A model generated the notes under the pieces. The model saw nothing but the letters and a program-made list of their open reading frames with translations. It was not told the DNA's origin and ran no database searches. Positions 58,749-64,000 of a stretch of DNA of 64,000 nt are shown in pieces. This DNA comes from Gonapodya sp. JEL0774 (lineage: Eukaryota > Monoblepharomycota > Monoblepharidomycetes > Monoblepharidales > Gonapodyaceae): assembly GCA_027604505.1 (NCBI GenBank), contig JADIIX010000019.1, forward strand, positions 118,408 to 182,407. Reading direction: 5' to 3'. A program made the position numbers and the translations under genes. Within the stretch, counting starts at the first letter, position 1. Every line of letters starts with the position of its first letter.

Positions 58749-61340
58749 CTATCCTGGTTTCTTCCTCTTCTGTCCAGTTTGCACAACCTGATGAGGAATT
58801 CCCTGTATATTGTTCCTTGGTAGCGTCATGGTAACATTGGAGTTACTCGATTGTGCCCATACCGTCGGGTTCACTTGTCCCAGTATCGTCTGAGACGATT
58901 GGAACCCGCCCACCGTTCCCGCATTGCCAACCGGAAGTGCTTGTTGGGGTACTACGTGCCCTGTCATGGGAACTGGTGGGGGACCGACGCCGTACGATTT
59001 ACTTCGAGAGCCGTTGATTGGTATGGACATAACACTGCGAGAGCTCGCAGCAACATTCATGGACGCGAGGGGGGCAGTGGTTCGAGAATGAATGTTGTGC
59101 TGAACTTGAACGGGGAGACCCATGCCGACTTGAAGAGTGACTCCGGGAGGGCCTGAGGAGTACTTCGCCTGCGAGATTGCAACGCCCTGCTGTGATTGGC
59201 GACCGGGAATATACTGAGCGACTGGGCGCGACTGCTGGCCAGGCTGGATGTGCGAGAACTGTTGAGGCATGGTGGCGACCCTGGAGCCCGACTGCTTGTA
59301 GGAACTCGGATACTGTGTAGCAGTCGTGTAGTTCGATGCGTGAACAACAAGGGGAACTTGGTAGCTCGCAAATGAGCCACTCATTTGTGGCTGATTGGCC
59401 GAGCCGGCCGGCTGTCCAGGTTGCTGCTTGCCGGCTACCATATGATCATCAGAGGAGTCCAAAGGTGTGATTTTTCGTTTAGGGTATTCTGTAGGATGGA
59501 CATCAAAAGGGCTGCAAAACCGAAAAGTAATGGCGGGTTTTCAGGCAACTTGCGAAAGAGAAGGACTATGTACGAAGCGACATTCTCACTTCATCACTGC
59601 CAAGGGTTCTTCCTGAAAATACGGATGCTGCAGAGCTTGTTCAGCTGTGATTCGTTTATTCGGATCATACTCAAGCATCCTCGCCAGCAAGTCAAATCCG
59701 CGCTCGGAACGAAAATGCGGAGATGAATGCTGGATGACTTTGCGAAGTGTTGCAGGGTAACTTGATAAGAACACACAGGTGCACGGAAATGAGAAACTCT
59801 TTCGCGAGGGTCGAGATTGAGCCGCTATGGTGTCTGGATGCTTACTTCGGAAAACCGGCCAAATTGTGAAACTCTGGCATCCACTCCATTCCCTTCCAAA
59901 CAGGCTGGGCTCTCTCCCCTGCTACTCCACTCAGTCCCGGGAGCCCGTTTCCTTGCGGATGCGGATGTGCAACGGGGGTACCAAGAACCTCAAATATCTT
60001 GAGCAGTTGATGTCTTTGAAATGGTATGTTCTTCTTCGAGTCCATCTTAGCCTCTTCACCTTTAAAGAGGGGACGGAGAATAAGAAGCTCTGCGAAGATA
60101 CAGCCAATTGCCCACATATCTGATAGATTGTTGAGACTCACTAAGTATCCGCGGGCAACGCAAACAACAACTCACCGACCGCTTTTGTATAGTGACGAGC
60201 ACCCAAAAGAAGTTCCGGTGAGCGATACCAAATCGTGACAACAACTTTATCACCGGAGAACAAAGGAAGTAGGGGTTGTAGGAAAAGACGGGCAAGGCCG
60301 AGGTCACCGATTTTGACTGTTCCTGCAGGGGTGAGAAGAATGTTCTGGGACGGAGAGTGATTGGGCACAGTGTCAAGCAGTCATGACGTTGTGGAGAACT
60401 AAATAAGTTGAAATTGGAAGCGAATGAAGGCTTTACAAACACTCACAGCAGGCTTTAGATCACGGTGGAGGACCCAGTTGGCATGGAGGTACGCGACACC
60501 ATTAATCAGCTGATACAGCAGAGATTTTACGATGACCTCGGACACCGGTTTGCGTTCAGTGTGCCCGTGGTGGTGAAGTATTTGCTATCAAAATCAAGGT
60601 GAGGTGAACATGATGTGGGGACAACTGAAACCGAGGAGAGAGGGTCGAGTAAGTCGGACTTGGTCGACGTACTTCCCCCAATCTAATCCACGACAGTCTT
60701 TTGTAGCATCGTCACAATTACAAACTGTCTTTGAGTACAGAATGCAATGGAATTCTCCTCTTGCTCTGCTGTTTGTCTGGCCACCAGTGACTCACCAACA
60801 AATCGTGCTCCGCGTAATCGAAAATCATATAGATTGACCTATCAGCAGGGTCAATCATGACTTCCTCTAGCGAGACAACATTCTCGTGCCTAAGTTCTCG
60901 GCACAGCTGTCCGAGAAGTGGAGTTCACATCGTAACAAAATATCAAAGGCAGAGCGTTCGTTTGTGAACCGAATCATCAACCAAGCGCCGCTGAAGACTC
61001 ACAGCAATCTCACGGCACGCTGATTGAGAAAACGCGGATGCCTGCGGGTCGAAATCTTTCTCGGGTTTAAACTTCTTGATGGCAACGTCCTTGCCTCTGT
61101 CCAGACGATCCCACAAATCATTGGTTTTTGAGAGAATTGAAATGCAATTAGCAAAGACTCCTGCCTTTCAGGTCTTTGTCTCTGTTTCTGACTTCAGTTT
61201 CTTAGCAACACTCACGTTGCAATCTGAACAGCTCGGTAGACTTTTCCGTACGTCCCGGACGATATGAATCCTGATATTTTGTACCGGGAGTCGATACGGG
61301 TACGTGTTGCGTCTTTTTGTCTCTTGTACTCCACGTCCAT
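58749..61340 (-). CDS. CDK8: CDK8-type cyclin-dependent kinase of the Mediator kinase module
   Basis: Ser/Thr kinase (Ssn3/Srb10) that with cyclin C regulates RNA polymerase II through Mediator. Many exons. ATG at 61340 (MDVEYKRQK), then the Gly-loop [23 protein letters not shown] with the ATP-binding lysine, [17 protein letters not shown] (the CDK8-type SMSACRE helix is here SQSACRE), [30 protein letters not shown] in place of DFG/DMG (the second residue is Leu), [36 protein letters not shown] without an activating TEY-like threonine, as usual for CDK8, and [22 protein letters not shown]. The C-terminal ~230 residues (58749-59462) are Gln/Ser/Val-rich and disordered, ending KRKKPG, a probable nuclear signal. 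MED18, another Mediator subunit, lies 37 kb away. Confidence 0.92.
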
Positions 61341-61546
61341 CGTTCCATGAACTTCAAATTTGGAGTTAGCAAGCTGTGAAAGAGGCTGTAAACAAACTGT
61401 CATTATGATCCCATTCAAGCCTCAAGCAACGTCAATTATACACATAATATTGATAAATACTGTATGCGAGAGATTATTTGAGGTAGTAGTGCAGCCATCA
61501 GTGGAATAAATTACCTTCAACGCGAGTTCCAGAGAGCTAACCTTCA

Positions 61547-64000
61547 TCAAGACAAAATATGCATGTTGTGCCCATTCCACGGTGAGGAAACATCAACCGA
61601 CATACTCATCCTCGCCGTCTTCGTCTTTGAGCTATGAAGCCGAGGTGATGTTGGTTCGTCATATTCATCATTGTCATTGTCATGCCCAACCTTAACATCG
61701 GCTGCCCGTGTACCACCTCCAGCGTTCCCGATAACAACCGAAGCGACAGCCTTAACCACTCGCCCCACGCCCCATCTTTGGTCCCGCGATCTGGATCGGC
61801 CATTCATCGCAGTTTCAGATATGGGTGGTGGCTCAAGCGTTGCCGGGGAGCTTCCAGAGTTCGTTCGGAACAATGAACGACCACGCTGTTCCAGTAGTGT
61901 AACTCCATTCGACTTTGAAAGTTTCCCATCGAGAACTGCTGGGTGTGATGCAGCACCAAACAGGGGATCACCTTGGGCATTCAATCCAGCAGAACCCTCT
62001 GCAACGACTAAATCTGCCTTCTTTCGCGTGGGAGAAGGAGATCGGGACTTTTGGAATCTCTTCCAGAACTTGGGTCGTCGTCTTCGTCCTGATCTTTCCA
62101 CTTCAGCCTGATCGACATCTCTGCCAGCATAACTAGTCTCATGAGCGATTCCTCCTTCCATGCGCTGTACTAATAGCACATCACGCCCCCCGATCGAAGT
62201 TCGTAACTGCTCGGGAGCCTTAACTGCTGTATCCATCCCATGGGTATCTCCACTAGATGCTGGAGTCCAACCCCATGGAATGCCCCAAGTTTTTGTGCCA
62301 CCAGTTCCTCTACTCCTCCCTCTCCTTCTGGGTTCAGCTTCTCGATCACTATCGGCCTCACTTTCGCTCCATTCCACGTCGCTCTCTGAGCGAACTCGGA
62401 AACTGTCTAAGAGTCCCGTCCCCATCCGTGTCAAAGAATGGGCCCGCGGTGGTAGATTTACAAATGTGGAGCGACTGACAGGTGTATCAGGACGGGAAGT
62501 CACAGATGGAGCCTCGGGAAATTGTGGAGGGAACAATTCGCTACGAGGTGACAAGCGCTGGTCACCCTCCGATGTGGCGGAATTGTTGGGAGATTGTGGG
62601 TATTGTGGAACCAACATGCTGGAGCGGGGTGACAGTAGCTGGTCACGTTCAGGTCTGTTCGATGTTGCGGTACTCACTTCGGAGAATGGGAACATTGAAT
62701 AAACATTAGCTCCCCCATCCAAAGATGATACCTCAGACTGGGACCCGAAACGAGCATGAGTCTTTGTCAAGGAGTCCTTCCGTTCTGGAAGGTGCGTGTT
62801 CATAGTTGGCGATGTAGGCACCTCAGTCAAAGAAGGGGAGACGATTCTGGTCTTTGATGAGTGGACGCCGTATCCCGCGAGGAGAGCAGTGAAGTCAGCA
62901 TACTGTCGCCGAATGGCCGACTTTCCTCCTCCGTCGCCAGTGCGCAGCTCATGGAGTCCAGTACTACCCGTCGGACTCGATGGCGTCGTATTCGCTGTGT
63001 ATTGGGAATCCTTGGTCTGAGCAGACGACGAGGTCGACGATATAGCTGATTCATCATCTTTAACCGCCTTTGATGCATGATGTCGGTCTCTCGAGGATGC
63101 CGCTGAGGTATTCTGTGATGCAGATAACATGGCGGAGAACTCCCCATACGGAGAAACCACCGAAAGCCTGTTATTCTCATCCCTTTCAGCTGCAATGGCG
63201 ACTGCTGCGCCATCAAAAACTCCCGATCGTCGGTTCCCCATTGCAGACGTCGGGAAATCTTGCAAGCCAGGCACAGCGAGGGTTGATTGAGACAACAATT
63301 GAGATATTCGCCACGTGGAGGACGCAGCAACCGGGGATAACCCCACTGGAGATGGAGGAGCCAGAGACGGAGGACGCGGTGTGCGAGATCTTGAGTGAGA
63401 TCGCCCAACTACAGGTGAAGGAGGCGGGGTGAAGTCTTGGCTGCCTGGTGATGGGGAGCGAAACATCCCGAATGGTGACGCCGCAACCAACATTGACATG
63501 GAAGATCTGGGATTAGAGCTGGCAGGGCGGTGAGTATGCTCGAAATGGGTTGTGGAGGAAGGGGCAGGAGATGCAGGGCGGGAGTGCGAAGAATTTGCGG
63601 GAGAGGACGGGCGAGACCGAGAGAAGAAACCACCGGTTTTCGGTTCTAGACGTGTAACAATTGGGTTAGGGGGATGTATACTCGATTCAACCATTAAGGG
63701 TGTCGATAGCCATGGAGTTTTCACGAACCCACCTTGTTTTCGTTGGCCTTCAGAAGCAGACTCCTCTCTGACACTAATGCTACTCCCCAGTCCCAACGCC
63801 GCCAGCAATCTGGGAATACTCCTACTCCTTACTGGCTTGCCGCTGGGCACAGTTAAGCTCCCACTTCCAGATGGGGAGTCGCGCCCACTCCGCCGTGAGC
63901 TATGCCGGCGATGGGGGCGGGGCGGGGGTGGCCGAGGCGCTAGAGTAGGAATGGCTTCCTGGAGACCGCTAGGTGCCGGAGTAAGAAGAGCAGGAGATAC
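61547..64000 (-). CDS. Ser/Pro-rich low-complexity protein, 5' end outside the window
   Basis: Partial gene running off the right edge; the frame stays open from the stop at 61547 to 64000 with no intron needed, so at least 817 residues. The first ATG-like position inside is not the start, since coding-like sequence (SPALLTPAPSGLQEAIPTL...) continues to the edge. Composition is Ser/Pro/Arg-rich with little predicted structure. Two internal duplications: LSPRSSMLVPQYPQSP and LSPRSELFPPQFPEAP are adjacent (about 62520-62640), and SPYGEFSAMLSAS resembles QYADFTALLAGYG (about 63150 and 62890). A basic patch RRRRPKFWKRFQKSRSPSPTRKK (about 62030-62095) may bind nucleic acid or membrane. No domain recognised. 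Confidence 0.7.
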   Translation of the reverse strand, partial: VSPALLTPAPSGLQEAIPTLAPRPPPPRPHRRHSSRRSGRDSPSGSGSLTVPSGKPVRSRSIPRLLAALGLGSSISVREESASEGQRKQGGFVKTPWLSTPLMVESSIHPPNPIVTRLEPKTGGFFSRSRPSSPANSSHSRPASPAPSSTTHFEHTHRPASSNPRSSMSMLVAASPFGMFRSPSPGSQDFTPPPSPVVGRSHSRSRTPRPPSLAPPSPVGLSPVAASSTWRISQLLSQSTLAVPGLQDFPTSAMGNRRSGVFDGAAVAIAAERDENNRLSVVSPYGEFSAMLSASQNTSAASSRDRHHASKAVKDDESAISSTSSSAQTKDSQYTANTTPSSPTGSTGLHELRTGDGGGKSAIRRQYADFTALLAGYGVHSSKTRIVSPSLTEVPTSPTMNTHLPERKDSLTKTHARFGSQSEVSSLDGGANVYSMFPFSEVSTATSNRPERDQLLSPRSSMLVPQYPQSPNNSATSEGDQRLSPRSELFPPQFPEAPSVTSRPDTPVSRSTFVNLPPRAHSLTRMGTGLLDSFRVRSESDVEWSESEADSDREAEPRRRGRSRGTGGTKTWGIPWGWTPASSGDTHGMDTAVKAPEQLRTSIGGRDVLLVQRMEGGIAHETSYAGRDVDQAEVERSGRRRRPKFWKRFQKSRSPSPTRKKADLVVAEGSAGLNAQGDPLFGAASHPAVLDGKLSKSNGVTLLEQRGRSLFRTNSGSSPATLEPPPISETAMNGRSRSRDQRWGVGRVVKAVASVVIGNAGGGTRAADVKVGHDNDNDEYDEPTSPRLHSSKTKTARMSMSVDVSSPWNGHNMHILS

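Noticed and set aside
61671-62111. Plus-strand 146-codon frame
   Set aside because: Antisense to the long Ser/Pro-rich minus-strand exon; composition mirrors the GC-biased opposite strand and shows no motif.

Overview
The window comes from an intron-rich nuclear genome, almost certainly a zoosporic (chytrid-type) fungus. Fungal signs are a Zn(II)2Cys6 transcription factor, a URC4-type uracil catabolism protein and a Fox2-like peroxisomal short-chain dehydrogenase. Flagellar signs are two axonemal genes, GAS8/DRC4 and CCDC146/MBO2, which occur only in lineages with motile cilia. Most genes carry several short spliceosomal introns (about 60-330 nt, usually GTGAGT/GTRNGT to YAG, sometimes AAG acceptors). 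Coding regions given here were rebuilt by joining exons whose phases agree; where a start or junction could not be fixed, the entry says so.

Layout. 0.9-2.75 kb (+) quinone-oxidoreductase-like MDR enzyme. 3.0-5.4 kb (-) Cys-rich single-pass membrane protein. 5.9-7.7 kb (-) URC4/DUF1688. 7.9-11.0 kb (-) very-long-chain acyl-CoA synthetase/FATP. 11.7-14.3 kb (+) PA2G4/EBP1. 15.1-16.7 kb (+) Zn2Cys6 factor. 16.9-17.7 kb (+) MBF1. 17.9-19.6 kb (+) histidinol-phosphate aminotransferase. 20.1-21.4 kb (-) Mediator subunit MED18. 21.6-22.7 kb (-) secreted, probably GPI-anchored protein. 23.7-26.1 kb (+) Fox2-like double-Rossmann protein. 26.3-31.0 kb (-) 1493-aa coiled-coil/Ser-rich protein. 31.6-33.5 kb (+) FAD-dependent oxidoreductase. 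33.7-35.6 kb (-) SET-domain methyltransferase with two His-rich insertions. 35.8-38.2 kb (-) MFS transporter. 38.5-40.3 kb (-) RACK1. 41.2-43.4 kb (+) enoyl-CoA isomerase/hydratase. 43.9-45.8 kb (-) two-TM protein with a PPxY tail. 45.96 and 46.98 kb: two tRNA-Ser(AGA) genes in opposite orientation. 47.1-49.3 kb (-) DRC4. 50.8-51.5 kb (+) DOPA 4,5-dioxygenase-like protein. 51.7-55.6 kb (+) CCDC146. 55.9-57.6 kb (+) single-pass membrane protein with a C-terminal SH3 domain. 57.8-58.5 kb (-) small hydrophobic protein. 58.7-61.3 kb (-) CDK8. 61.5 kb to the right edge (-) partial Ser/Pro-rich protein.

How genes fit together. There is no operon-like organisation, but themes recur. Four lipid or redox enzymes (MDR enzyme, acyl-CoA synthetase, Fox2-like protein, enoyl-CoA isomerase) end in peroxisomal-type C-terminal tripeptides (ARL, ARL, SRL, TKL). 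MED18 and CDK8 are both Mediator subunits. RACK1, PA2G4 and MBF1 are ribosome or translation/co-activator associated. DRC4 and CCDC146 lie 2.4 kb apart with only a DOPA-dioxygenase-like gene and an unresolved stretch between them. No CRISPR array or recognisable complete transposon was seen. I did not find a clear new multi-gene system. The most unusual single proteins are the His-rich SET protein, the hydratase-less Fox2-like protein and the two membrane receptors with long cytoplasmic tails.
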